The notes below the pieces were generated by a model. It ran no database searches, was not told the origin of the DNA, and worked only from the letters and a program-made list of their open reading frames with translations. 41,056 nucleotides of DNA from Clostridia bacterium (GTDB lineage Bacteria > Bacillota > Clostridia > Oscillospirales > CAG-272). This document shows positions 22,623 through 30,976 of this stretch, piece after piece. The stretch is taken from contig JAFQEJ010000005.1 of the NCBI GenBank assembly GCA_017399105.1, positions 1 through 41,056 of the forward strand, written 5' to 3'. Position numbers and translations under genes: made by a program. How positions within the stretch are numbered: the first letter of the stretch is position 1; every line of letters starts with the position of its first letter.

Positions 22623-24110
22623 ATGAACAAACCCCAAAACAACCGCCGAGTACCGGCATTGATTCTGGCGGTGCTGCTTCTTTTGAGCGCTACCGCCTGT
22701 TCGGCTGATACCGAAGGTAATACCGACATGGCTGAAACAACTGCTGTAACAACCGCAGAGGTAACCGAGAGCGAGGTAATACAAAATAACCTTCCCGAAG
22801 AATTATCCTTTGATCAGCAGACGGTCAAGATTTTAGCCCGCAGCGGACTTCTTGAAAAAGAGCTTTATGTGGAAGAGGACACCGGCGATGTAGTGGATTC
22901 GGCTGTCATCAAGCGTAATCAACTGGCCGAAGAGCGGCTTGACATTGTGCTGGAATATGTGCTTGACACAGCACCGCATGCCACCGCGTCCAAGTCGATT
23001 ACTGCCATGGAGGACGAATATCAGATCGTTGCCGACTGGCAGCTTAGAATGGCGGTTCAGGGAGCACAGGGCGAATACCGGAATGTTCTTGACGATTCTC
23101 TTCCCTACATCGATATCGAACAGCCCTGGTGGTCACAGTATTATCTGGAAGAAGCACAAATCGGAGGCAAGCACTTCGCACTGACCGGAGATTTGGCTAC
23201 TTCGCTGAAGCGAATGGCTTTTGTGACCTATTTCAACAAAAGCGTCGCCGAACGCTATAACATCACAAGTGTTTACAACGATGTGGTTTCGGGAAACTGG
23301 ACGCTCGCAAGGCAAAACGAGCTGACAAAGGATGTATATGAGGATATCAACGGCAACAGCGAAGCAGATGCCGGCGATGTATTCGGCATCGGTGTGTCCA
23401 ACATGCTGACCTTCGATATATTCTGGAGCGCATTTGATATTAATTCGGTCAATCGCGGAGAAGACGGAAGCATCACGCTGAATGAAAACATCGACAAGCT
23501 TTCTTCCTGCGTCGAGGCAATTTACGATCTTTTTTATAATAATACCAGCACCCTGAACATTCCCGTGGAAGATGCCAACTACGAGCAGAACCGTCTTGCC
23601 ACATATTTCGCCGAAGATGAGCTGCTGTTCACCTATCTGCGCGTCATCCATTCCGAGAGCGAGCTGCGCCAGATGAAGAGTGACTACGGACTCATTCCTC
23701 TGCCCAAGTGGAGTGAAGAACAGGAAAATTATTATACTTATGTGCATGATATCTTCACTGCTTTCGGTGTTCCCGTAACCTGTCAGCATGTGGAGGCTGC
23801 ATCTGCGGCTCTTGAAGCGCTGGGATATTATTCCTATCTTTATGTAACTCCCGCATATTACGATGTGGCACTCAACGGCAAATATCTGCGCGATGCCGAA
23901 TCCTCCGAAATGCTTGAGATAGCCATGGACGGCATCAAGCTGGATTTCGGATGGCTGCACTGTCTGTCGCTGGGTGAGCTGCCCCAGAACCTTGTCCGCG
24001 CGCCGCTCCACAGTAAGAACACCAACATTGCATCGATTGTGAAGGCGAATACCAAACGCTTCAACAAGCTGATCGAAAAGCTTGTCGAGAATTATGATGC
24101 AGTTGAATAA
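22623..24110 (+). CDS. Extracellular sugar-type solute-binding lipoprotein
   Basis: Protein of 495 residues. The signal ends LLLLSATAC with lipidated Cys26, then a Thr/Glu-rich linker. The body has the look of family 1 extracellular solute-binding proteins of ABC sugar importers: LAEERLDIVLEYVLD, LDDSLPYIDIEQPWWSQYYL, KRMAFVTYFNKSVAERYNI, SGNWTLARQNELTKDVYEDI and DYGLIPLPKWSEEQENYYTY. AAGGAGG (22610-22616) precedes the ATG. No permease or ATPase gene lies nearby, so it must work with transport parts encoded elsewhere. It is 13 bases from the GH172-like gene and probably co-transcribed with it under ROK control. Confidence 0.85.
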   Translation: MNKPQNNRRVPALILAVLLLLSATACSADTEGNTDMAETTAVTTAEVTESEVIQNNLPEELSFDQQTVKILARSGLLEKELYVEEDTGDVVDSAVIKRNQLAEERLDIVLEYVLDTAPHATASKSITAMEDEYQIVADWQLRMAVQGAQGEYRNVLDDSLPYIDIEQPWWSQYYLEEAQIGGKHFALTGDLATSLKRMAFVTYFNKSVAERYNITSVYNDVVSGNWTLARQNELTKDVYEDINGNSEADAGDVFGIGVSNMLTFDIFWSAFDINSVNRGEDGSITLNENIDKLSSCVEAIYDLFYNNTSTLNIPVEDANYEQNRLATYFAEDELLFTYLRVIHSESELRQMKSDYGLIPLPKWSEEQENYYTYVHDIFTAFGVPVTCQHVEAASAALEALGYYSYLYVTPAYYDVALNGKYLRDAESSEMLEIAMDGIKLDFGWLHCLSLGELPQNLVRAPLHSKNTNIASIVKANTKRFNKLIEKLVENYDAVE

Positions 24111-24123
24111 GGAGGACACTTTC

Positions 24124-25158
24124 ATGTTTGCAAATCATCTCACACATCACGGTGGTGCACGTTCCTTTTGCTTCTCCTCCGAAAATATGACCGGAGCCAG
24201 AGGCGGCGGAACACAGGGGGAGGGCTGTTATAAAAAGCACCCCAACGTCATAATCGAACCGGGCGAGACGGTAACCTTACTCGACACCGACGGTCCGGGC
24301 GAGCTGCGTTCCTTCTGGTTCGGAGGGCATGTCACAAACAGCTTTATTCTGCGCATTTATTATGACAACCAGCCCTATCCCTCGGTTGAGGTGCCCGAGG
24401 CTGCCTTCTTCGGCTATGCCTATGAGCATTCGCTGACCGATCTCGACGGCAATTATCCGGTTCTCAACTCGGCGATGGTGCTCGTTGCTCCCTACAAGGG
24501 CTGCAACTGTTACTGGCCGATGCCCTTTAAAAAGCACTGCCGCGTCACCATGGAAAACCGTTCAAGAAACCGCATGGATACTTACTACTGCATCTCGGGC
24601 TGTTATCGGGAGCTGCCCGAGGATACTCTCTGTTTTCATGCATCCTTCAGACAGGAGCGACCGATTACAAAGAATGTCCCCTACACAGTCATCGACGGCA
24701 TCGAGGGAAAGGGACTGTTTGCCGGATGCAGCCTGTCCGCCGGAATCAACGGCTCGGATGCCTGCTGGGTTGAGGGCGAGCCGAAAATTTTCCTTGACGG
24801 TGACAGATGGCCTTCGATCAATTATACGGGACTGGAGGATTACTTCGGCGGTTCTCTTACATGGGGCAACGAGGCGCCTCTGCACCGTTATCAGACCTTC
24901 AATGGAGCGTATGTGGGCTTATGGGCGCGGCTCGGCGACAACAGACAGTACAACAGCGGCCAGCCTCGCTTCATGCTCTACCGCTGGCATCTGCCCGATC
25001 CCATTTACTTCGAGCATGATTTCCGCATGACCATCGACAATCTCGGGGGACGAGGACTGCGCCGCGACGATTTCATGACCTGCGCCTACTGGTATCAAAC
25101 TCTGCCAAATGCGCCGCTGAAGCCGCTGCCCGAGGATTGTGAGCTGGATACCTTCTGA
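24124..25158 (+). CDS. DUF2961 / GH172-like glycoside hydrolase
   Basis: Protein of 344 residues, no signal peptide. DUF2961 marks are LLDTDGPGELRSFWFGGH, YYDNQPYPSVEVP with FFGYAY, NCYWPMPFKKHCRVTMENRS, and NYTGLEDYFGGS. The last is the family's (G/T)EDYF site with a Glu (E238) at the place of a catalytic carboxylate in GH172. Characterised GH172 enzymes act on alpha-D-fructofuranosides and alpha-D-arabinofuranosides. GGAGG (24111-24115) fixes the start. The protein appears intracellular, so it would act on imported oligosaccharides brought by the preceding solute-binding protein. Confidence 0.82.
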   Translation: MFANHLTHHGGARSFCFSSENMTGARGGGTQGEGCYKKHPNVIIEPGETVTLLDTDGPGELRSFWFGGHVTNSFILRIYYDNQPYPSVEVPEAAFFGYAYEHSLTDLDGNYPVLNSAMVLVAPYKGCNCYWPMPFKKHCRVTMENRSRNRMDTYYCISGCYRELPEDTLCFHASFRQERPITKNVPYTVIDGIEGKGLFAGCSLSAGINGSDACWVEGEPKIFLDGDRWPSINYTGLEDYFGGSLTWGNEAPLHRYQTFNGAYVGLWARLGDNRQYNSGQPRFMLYRWHLPDPIYFEHDFRMTIDNLGGRGLRRDDFMTCAYWYQTLPNAPLKPLPEDCELDTF

Positions 25159-25175
25159 GAGCACGCACATTCCGA

Positions 25176-25204
25176 TTGACTTCAGGTTGAAATTATGCTA
25201 TTCT
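25176..25204 (+). promoter_or_regulatory. Promoter of the glycyl-radical operon
   Basis: TTGACT (25176-25181), a 17-base spacer and TATTCT (25199-25204), 31 bases before the activase start. No operator-like dyad was noticed here. Confidence 0.72.
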
Positions 25205-25234
25205 ATTCGCAGTAAACAGAACGAGGAGAGCGCC

Positions 25235-25963
25235 ATGACACTACGTATTTTACAAAAAGGCTTCAACTACATGCAGGACGGCCCCGGGAATCGGCTGATC
25301 TATCACCTCTGCGGCTGCAACATGCACTGCCCCTGGTGCTCCAATCCCGAGGGCATGGCGACCGATTCTGCCGCAGGGAAGGCTTATGAGGTGAGCGACC
25401 TTGCCGCCGAAGCGAAATCCTGCCTTCCCATGTTCTTTGACGGAGGAGGAGTGACCCTCACCGGCGGCGAAGTCTGCATGCAGCCTGACGGTGCGCTGGC
25501 TCTGCTCCGTGAACTCCATGAGGCGGGCATCTCCTGCGCCATCGAATCAAACGCATCCTCTCCCCGCTTTCCCGAGCTGCTGCCCTATGTCGATCATATT
25601 ATGGTAGATTTCAAGCATTACGACAGCGACAGACTCCGCCGGGTCACCGGCATTGGAAATGAGCAGATCAAGCGAAATTTCACCGCTGCCATCAAGGGAG
25701 GCCATTACCTTCACATCCGCATTCCGCTGATCGGTCACTTCAATGCTTCGGAGGATGAAATCGCAGGCTTTACCGCCTATTTCAGCTCGCTTGACCGCTC
25801 CCGCTTTGATGTGGAACTGCTTCCCTATCATGCGTACGGCAAGGACAAATGGGCGAAGCTGGGACTGCCCTACAGAGTCACCCGGGCGGAGGTCTCGGAG
25901 GAGATTCAAGCCGCCTTTACCGCCGCATTTTCTGCCGCAGGCATCAAGACAGTCAAAACCTAA
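25235..25963 (+). CDS. Glycyl-radical enzyme activase (radical SAM, PflA-like)
   Basis: Protein of 242 residues that would install the glycyl radical on the GRE encoded next, using S-adenosylmethionine and a [4Fe-4S] cluster. QDGPGNRLIYHL leads into C28-NMH-C32-PW-C35, the CxxxCxxC cluster site, followed by SNPEG. VTLTGGEVCMQP is the GGE motif for SAM binding, and ELLPYHAYGKDKWAKLGLPY is the family's C-terminal signature. Like pyruvate formate-lyase activase, it lacks the extra ferredoxin-like cluster insert found in glycerol/choline-type activases. GAGGAG (25223-25228) supports this start. It is 20 bases ahead of the GRE gene. Confidence 0.92.
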   Translation: MTLRILQKGFNYMQDGPGNRLIYHLCGCNMHCPWCSNPEGMATDSAAGKAYEVSDLAAEAKSCLPMFFDGGGVTLTGGEVCMQPDGALALLRELHEAGISCAIESNASSPRFPELLPYVDHIMVDFKHYDSDRLRRVTGIGNEQIKRNFTAAIKGGHYLHIRIPLIGHFNASEDEIAGFTAYFSSLDRSRFDVELLPYHAYGKDKWAKLGLPYRVTRAEVSEEIQAAFTAAFSAAGIKTVKT

Positions 25964-25983
25964 ACAAAGTCGAGGTATTACAT

Positions 25984-28338
25984 ATGAATACAGAAAGAAT
26001 CATCACCATGGCAAAGGATCTCTTCCGCGAGGAACGCGCCCTCATGCGTCTTGACGGCTGGTTTTTATCCAAAGAAATCCGCATGAAGCACGAGGGTGAG
26101 ACGGTCGGCATGTCGGAATCCGAGGCGGCAGGCTGGCTGCTCAAAAAGGTTGCAGAAGAGCTTCCTCTGTCTGTATCCGACAACGCCATCTTCGTCGGCA
26201 CCCAGCGCGATGCCTTTGCACGCAGCTATGCGCTGATCAATCCCTCCTTCAAGGTGGAATCCTTCGCAGGCTACTGCGATCCCACCGCGGTTTTCGGCGA
26301 TATCGAACCAAACGAAGAGATCACCGCCGAGCGTATTCGGCTTGTTAAGGCGCATGATGCCGAAACACCCTACTGCAGGGCGCTTGCCGACACCTATGCC
26401 GCCTGCGAAGATCACACAGGCGAGGTTGCCTACTTCATCGAGCAGGTGACAGGTCATGTCATACCCGATGTGCGACCGCTTCTGAAGTTCGGCTCCTCTC
26501 ATCTTCTTGTCGAAATCAGAGCAAAATCCCCCGAAAATGACAAGCAGAAGCAGACCTATACCGCCATGTGTTATGCCCTTGAAGCGCTGGAGATTTTTGC
26601 TTCCCGCTATCTTGCCATCGTCAACGGGATGAAGGCATCGGCTGAGGGTGAGCGGCTCTGTGAGCTTGAAAGGCTCTCCTCTGCCCTCTCCCGTGTACCG
26701 AGGGAGGGTGCACGCGATCTCTTTGAAGCCATTCAGTCCTTCATGCTCATCTGGCAGGTCATGTGCATCGAGCAGGCACCCAATCCCTTCGCCTTCTCGG
26801 TGGGCAATGCCGATCGCATCTTCGAGCCCTACCGCGGCGATGTTACAAGAGAGGAAGCATCCGCCCTCCTCCGTCACCTGCTGGTCTTCTTCAACGTGGG
26901 CGACCGCAGCTGGGCAATCTCCCAGAACCTTATCATCGGCGGCAGGGATGTTGATGGAAATGACCTGACAAACGAGACCTCCTACGCCCTCCTTGATGCC
27001 TACTACGATATGAATCTTCCCCAGCCCATCCTTTCGGTGAAACTTCACAAGAACACCCCCGAAAAGCTCTATCGGGAGCTGGGGCGCTTCCTCTTCTCGG
27101 CGGGCGTGCTCACTCCCTCCTTCTTCAACGACGATGCGCTCTTTGAGGTGCTGGAGAAGAGCGGCATCGAGACCTGCGATCTTCCCGACTATTCGGTGGC
27201 AGGCTGTCAGGAGCCGCTGATCATGGGCGAGGATAATGCCAACACCACCAACAGTTGGCTCAACCTGGGCAAGATTCTCGAGCTGACGCTGACAAACGGC
27301 GTCTCTGCCATCACAGGTAAGCGGATCATCCCCCCGTCGGGTCCCGAGGATTTCACCGAACGGCTGAAGAATATCCGCCCCCTCTTCTATGCGAATCTCC
27401 GCTATTTCGTCTCCGAGATGGCAAAGGCTGCAAACGGCGCAGCCTATGCGGTATCGAGACTTCCCGTTCCCTTCCTCAGTTGTATGATGGGCGGCATCGA
27501 ATACGGCTATGACATGCGCGACACCGAGAATCAGGGCACGAAATACAACGGAAGCGGCTGTCTCATCCACGGTCTTTCCGCCGTTTCCGACTCCTTTATT
27601 GCCATCGATGCCCTGCTTGAAGAGCGTCCGCAGGATGCAGAAAAGCTCCGCACCGCGCTGCTCGGCAATTTCGAGGGGGAAGAGGAGCTGCTTGCCTTCC
27701 TCAAAGCCTGCCCCAAGTTCGGCAACAATCATCCCGCGGCGGATGATGAGGCGGCTGCCCTCGCAAACGAAACTGCAGACATTGTACGGGAAGAAAAGAA
27801 CAGTCTGGGCAATCCCTTCCGTCCCGATTTCAGTACCCCCTCCACCCATCTGCTCTACGACTACTGGGTGGGCGCCCTTCCCAACGGCAGAGCTGCCCGC
27901 GAAATGCTCAACTACGGCACCGACCCGCTGGCAGGGGATGCCCATGACGGTCTGGGAATGCGTACCCTCTCTGCCTTCAGGCTGCCCTATGAAAAGATGT
28001 GCGGCGGTTATGCCTCTCACTTCGGCGTCGATCCCAACTATTTCCGCGCCGACAGCCTCGAGGGCAAGGGCATCGAGTTCCGCGACAAGGTGATGAAGCC
28101 TCTCTTCTTCAATCCCTACAACGAGGGAAAGATTTCGCCCTTCTATCTTTATGTCAATGTAACCACCCCCGACATTCTTCGCAAGGTGCTTGCCAATCCA
28201 AAGAAATATGCCCCCGGCGGCGTCTATATCATGCGCATCCACGGCACCTTCGTCAATTTCCTCGATCTCTCCTCTGCCATTCAGCAGGATATCATCAAGC
28301 GTCTCAATCTGAAATCGACCACGGGGGTGAGTTGCTGA
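25984..28338 (+). CDS. Glycyl radical enzyme of unknown substrate (PFL-like family)
   Basis: Protein of 784 residues, normal length for the family. The active-site loop reads DYSVAGCQEPLIMGEDNA with thiyl residue C408 and E410: the Cys-x-Glu arrangement of GRE dehydratases and lyases (glycerol, propanediol, choline type), not the Cys-Cys of pyruvate formate-lyase. The glycyl-radical loop near the C-terminus is YIMRIHGTFVNFLDLS with G754 as the radical site (codon at 28243). The family consensus is R-V/I-A/S/C-G-Y/F; here His and Thr flank the Gly, so both neighbours depart from it. The downstream FGGY kinase and mannose-6-phosphate isomerase and the upstream GH172 and ROK genes suggest a sugar, polyol or sugar-phosphate substrate. 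The activase is directly upstream. The next start overlaps its stop by one base. Confidence 0.9.
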   Translation: MNTERIITMAKDLFREERALMRLDGWFLSKEIRMKHEGETVGMSESEAAGWLLKKVAEELPLSVSDNAIFVGTQRDAFARSYALINPSFKVESFAGYCDPTAVFGDIEPNEEITAERIRLVKAHDAETPYCRALADTYAACEDHTGEVAYFIEQVTGHVIPDVRPLLKFGSSHLLVEIRAKSPENDKQKQTYTAMCYALEALEIFASRYLAIVNGMKASAEGERLCELERLSSALSRVPREGARDLFEAIQSFMLIWQVMCIEQAPNPFAFSVGNADRIFEPYRGDVTREEASALLRHLLVFFNVGDRSWAISQNLIIGGRDVDGNDLTNETSYALLDAYYDMNLPQPILSVKLHKNTPEKLYRELGRFLFSAGVLTPSFFNDDALFEVLEKSGIETCDLPDYSVAGCQEPLIMGEDNANTTNSWLNLGKILELTLTNGVSAITGKRIIPPSGPEDFTERLKNIRPLFYANLRYFVSEMAKAANGAAYAVSRLPVPFLSCMMGGIEYGYDMRDTENQGTKYNGSGCLIHGLSAVSDSFIAIDALLEERPQDAEKLRTALLGNFEGEEELLAFLKACPKFGNNHPAADDEAAALANETADIVREEKNSLGNPFRPDFSTPSTHLLYDYWVGALPNGRAAREMLNYGTDPLAGDAHDGLGMRTLSAFRLPYEKMCGGYASHFGVDPNYFRADSLEGKGIEFRDKVMKPLFFNPYNEGKISPFYLYVNVTTPDILRKVLANPKKYAPGGVYIMRIHGTFVNFLDLSSAIQQDIIKRLNLKSTTGVSC

Positions 28339-29690
28339 TGGAAAGATATGCAATCGGCCTTGACATCGGCACCACCGGCATCAGCGCGGTTTTAATCGAT
28401 GCAGACAGCGGAAGACTTTGCCGCACGGTCAGCGAAGCAAACGGCAGCTTTATTGAAAGCGGGCATCCCCGGGAGTTCATTCAGGACACCGAGATCATCG
28501 CCTGCAGGGCACTCGGCATCATCGAGGATCTGATCTCCTCGATCAGCGGTGTCTGCTCCATCGGCGTCACCGGGCAGATGCACGGCATCCTCTATCTCAA
28601 TGGCGATGGAAGGGCGATCAGTCCACTCTACACCTGGCAGGATCAGCGTGCCGAAAACAAACTCCTCTCGGGCAAAACCGCCTGTGAGGAAATCAGGGAG
28701 ATCACCGGCTATACCGTTCACGCAGGCTACGGGCTTGCCACCCATTATGCCAATCTGAAGCTGGGACTTGTACCCAAGGGAGCGGTCTCCTTCTGCACCA
28801 TTCACGACTATATTGTTATGCTTCTGACCGGACGAAAAACACCGCTGACCCACACAAGCGACGCGGCAAGCCTCGGCATATATAATCTGAAGCATCACCG
28901 CTTTGACATACAGGCAGTCGAATCGCTGGGAATCTCCCCCTCTATGCTGCCCGAGGTGACATCTGAAGAGATGACGGCAGGTTATTTCAACGGTATTCCT
29001 GTGAGTTGTGCCATCGGAGACAACCAGGCAGCCTTCCTCGGCTCGGTAGCCGACATGGAGCGGGGCATGCTCATCAACATCGGTACGGGAAGCCAGCTCT
29101 CCTATGTCACCGACTACTGCGAGGATCGGGGTGAGTGTGAACTTCGCCCCCTCGCAGGCGGCAAATACATCATGGCAGGCTCTGCCCTCTGCGGCGGACG
29201 GGCATATGCGATAATGGAGCGATTCATCCGCGCACTTTCAGCCGAATCCTGTCAGGAGAGCTCTGCTTATGCCCTGATGGAAAAGCTGGCAAGAGAAGCG
29301 CCCCCCGACTGCGGCGGTATTGCGGTCGACACCAGATTTGCCGGCTCCCGCTCGAATCCGAGTGTGAGAGGATCGGTGAGCGGCATCGATACCGCCAACT
29401 TCACCCCGGGAAATCTCATCCGTGCCACGCTCTGCGGCATGGTTGACGAGCTTCACGCCTACGCCAAGGACAAAATCGGAGCGGCTTTCCTTGTTGGCTC
29501 GGGCAACGCCATCCGCAGAAACGTTTTACTTGCCGAAATCATTGAGGAGCGGTTCGGATGCAGACTCATGATTCCGAAAAACACCGAAGAAGCATCGCTT
29601 GGTACGGCTCTCTTCGGCATGGTGGCAGGCGGCATCTGTGCATCCTTTGACGACTGCGCCAAATTCATCGATTATACCCGGGAGGATTAA
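28338..29690 (+). CDS. FGGY-family carbohydrate kinase (sedoheptulokinase-like)
   Basis: Protein of 450 residues. The phosphate loop is AIGLDIGTTGISAVLID; IGVTGQMHGILYL and SPLYTWQDQRAE resemble sedoheptulokinase, in which TWQD binds the sugar. The catalytic base is D228 in CAIGDNQAAFLGS, and the second phosphate loop is LINIGTGSQLSYV. The C-terminal domain has FLVGSGNAIRRNVLLAEII and EEASLGTALFGMVAGG. It would phosphorylate a ketose, possibly a C7 sugar or another ketose produced or consumed near the GRE step. Its ATG shares one base with the GRE stop, so translation is tightly coupled. Confidence 0.88.
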   Translation: MERYAIGLDIGTTGISAVLIDADSGRLCRTVSEANGSFIESGHPREFIQDTEIIACRALGIIEDLISSISGVCSIGVTGQMHGILYLNGDGRAISPLYTWQDQRAENKLLSGKTACEEIREITGYTVHAGYGLATHYANLKLGLVPKGAVSFCTIHDYIVMLLTGRKTPLTHTSDAASLGIYNLKHHRFDIQAVESLGISPSMLPEVTSEEMTAGYFNGIPVSCAIGDNQAAFLGSVADMERGMLINIGTGSQLSYVTDYCEDRGECELRPLAGGKYIMAGSALCGGRAYAIMERFIRALSAESCQESSAYALMEKLAREAPPDCGGIAVDTRFAGSRSNPSVRGSVSGIDTANFTPGNLIRATLCGMVDELHAYAKDKIGAAFLVGSGNAIRRNVLLAEIIEERFGCRLMIPKNTEEASLGTALFGMVAGGICASFDDCAKFIDYTRED

Positions 29691-29691
29691 T

Positions 29692-30756
29692 ATGAAGGAT
29701 ATAAACAGCATTCTCCGATCGCCGATTTTCTTTGAGTCCAACCGCGTCAGACGCATCTATCGGGGCGGCGCGCTCTTTGCCGGCTTCTTCGGTGATAGGT
29801 CAGAGGACGGCTTCTACCCCGAGGAGTGGATTGCTTCCTCTGTTCTGGCGCTCAACGACAACAGCGACGGCATTGAGGTTACGCATGAGGGAATCTCTGT
29901 TGTACGGGGATGCGACATTCTCTTCTCCGAGCTGGTGGAAAATTATCCCCGCGAGCTCTTCGGGGAGCGGAATGACGCGGGGATTCTGGTTAAGATGCTC
30001 GACAGCGCCATCCGTCTGCCGGTGCAGTCTCATCCCGACAAAGCCTTCGCCCGACAGCATTTCCACTCTTCCTACGGAAAAACCGAATCCTGGGTGATTC
30101 TCGGGACGCGGGAGGATGCCTGCATCTACTACGGCTTTAAGGATCATGTGACAAAAGAGCGGTTCCGCGCCGCCGTCAGGGAAAGTGCAACTAACCGCGA
30201 TGCAATGGTTCCCCTGCTCAACCGCGTACCGGTCAAGGCGGGCGATGTTTTTCTCATTGCGCCCAAAACGGTGCATGCCATCGGTCCCGGCTGTCTGATT
30301 CTCGAAACCCAGGAGCCCACCGACTTCACCATTCAGCCCGAAGCCTGGTGCGGCGATCACATACTCAGCGAGAAGGAGATGTATCTCGGTCTTGACGAAG
30401 AAGCTGCCCTCGGCTGCTTCGATTATGATACCTTCGGCGCCGAAACGGTAAATATGGCAAGGCAGACGCCGCAGGTGGAGCTTTCGCGGGAGGGCATTCA
30501 GCTTGAGTGGCTGATCTCCTATGATTCCACCCCCTGCTTTGCGGTGAAGCAGCTAACGCTGGAAGGGGCATCCTACACTTCGCTGCCCCGCGCCTCGGTC
30601 TGCGTCATTGTTGAAGGTGAGGGCGAGGTAAGCGGCATGCATGGATCCGAGCGTGTCAAGAAGGGGGATTTCTTCTTCGTCCCCCACGCTGCCGCCGACA
30701 GCATCACGCTGACAGGCTCGATGACCGCCATCTTCTGCCTGCCGCCAAAGGGATGA
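29692..30756 (+). CDS. manA: Class I mannose-6-phosphate isomerase
   Basis: Zinc enzyme of 354 residues that interconverts mannose 6-phosphate and fructose 6-phosphate. The start, behind GGAGG at 29681-29685, is secure. Zinc ligands are all present: Q112 and H114 (LPVQSHPDKAF), E132 (SYGKTESWVIL) and H195 (IAPKTVHAIGPG). ILETQEPTDFTIQPEAW is a further signature. It is the last gene of the glycyl-radical operon and would feed mannose released by the neighbouring GH92 enzyme into glycolysis after phosphorylation. No mannose kinase other than the FGGY and PfkB proteins is present in the window. Confidence 0.92.
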   Translation: MKDINSILRSPIFFESNRVRRIYRGGALFAGFFGDRSEDGFYPEEWIASSVLALNDNSDGIEVTHEGISVVRGCDILFSELVENYPRELFGERNDAGILVKMLDSAIRLPVQSHPDKAFARQHFHSSYGKTESWVILGTREDACIYYGFKDHVTKERFRAAVRESATNRDAMVPLLNRVPVKAGDVFLIAPKTVHAIGPGCLILETQEPTDFTIQPEAWCGDHILSEKEMYLGLDEEAALGCFDYDTFGAETVNMARQTPQVELSREGIQLEWLISYDSTPCFAVKQLTLEGASYTSLPRASVCVIVEGEGEVSGMHGSERVKKGDFFFVPHAAADSITLTGSMTAIFCLPPKG

Positions 30757-30768
30757 GTTGAGTGAAAT

Positions 30769-30967
30769 ATGTTGCTTTGCAACACGTTAAGGAAAAAAAG
30801 GACTGTCGCATTTGCAATGCGACAGTCCTTAGATATTGATTTTGCCGGTCAAAGACCGCCATTTCAGGGCGTTTTACGCTCTGAAACCAATCAATAAACG
30901 CCCCAAAATCAAAGATTTTGGGGCTGGGCTGTTGCAAATGTTCCATATTGCAACAGCCCCTTTTTAT
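30769..30967. repeat. String of six short-loop hairpins, ending in a terminator
   Basis: Six stem-loops follow each other between convergent genes: TGTTGC/GCAACA (30770-30784, 3-base loop), AAGGACTGTCGCATT/AATGCGACAGTCCTT (30798-30830, 15 bp, loop TGC), CGGTC/GACCG (30846-30858, loop AAA), TTTCAGGGCG/CGCTCTGAAA (30862-30886, one G-T pair), GCCCCAAAATC/GATTTTGGGGC (30900-30924, loop AAA) and GGGCTGTTGCAA/TTGCAACAGCCC (30926-30959, then T5). The last is a good rho-independent terminator on the plus strand. The rest is more than convergent termination needs. Confidence 0.85.
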
Positions 30968-30976
30968 TTTATTATT

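Noticed and set aside
25235..28338. Ordinary pyruvate formate-lyase plus activase
   Set aside because: The catalytic Cys-Cys pair of formate-lyase is absent (Cys-Gln-Glu instead), the radical loop differs, and neighbours are sugar genes.
26065..28353. Open minus-strand frame of 762 codons opposite the glycyl radical enzyme gene
   Set aside because: It is the mirror of a strongly biased GC-rich coding region, has no ribosome binding site and shows no protein-like motifs; the plus strand carries the clear GRE.
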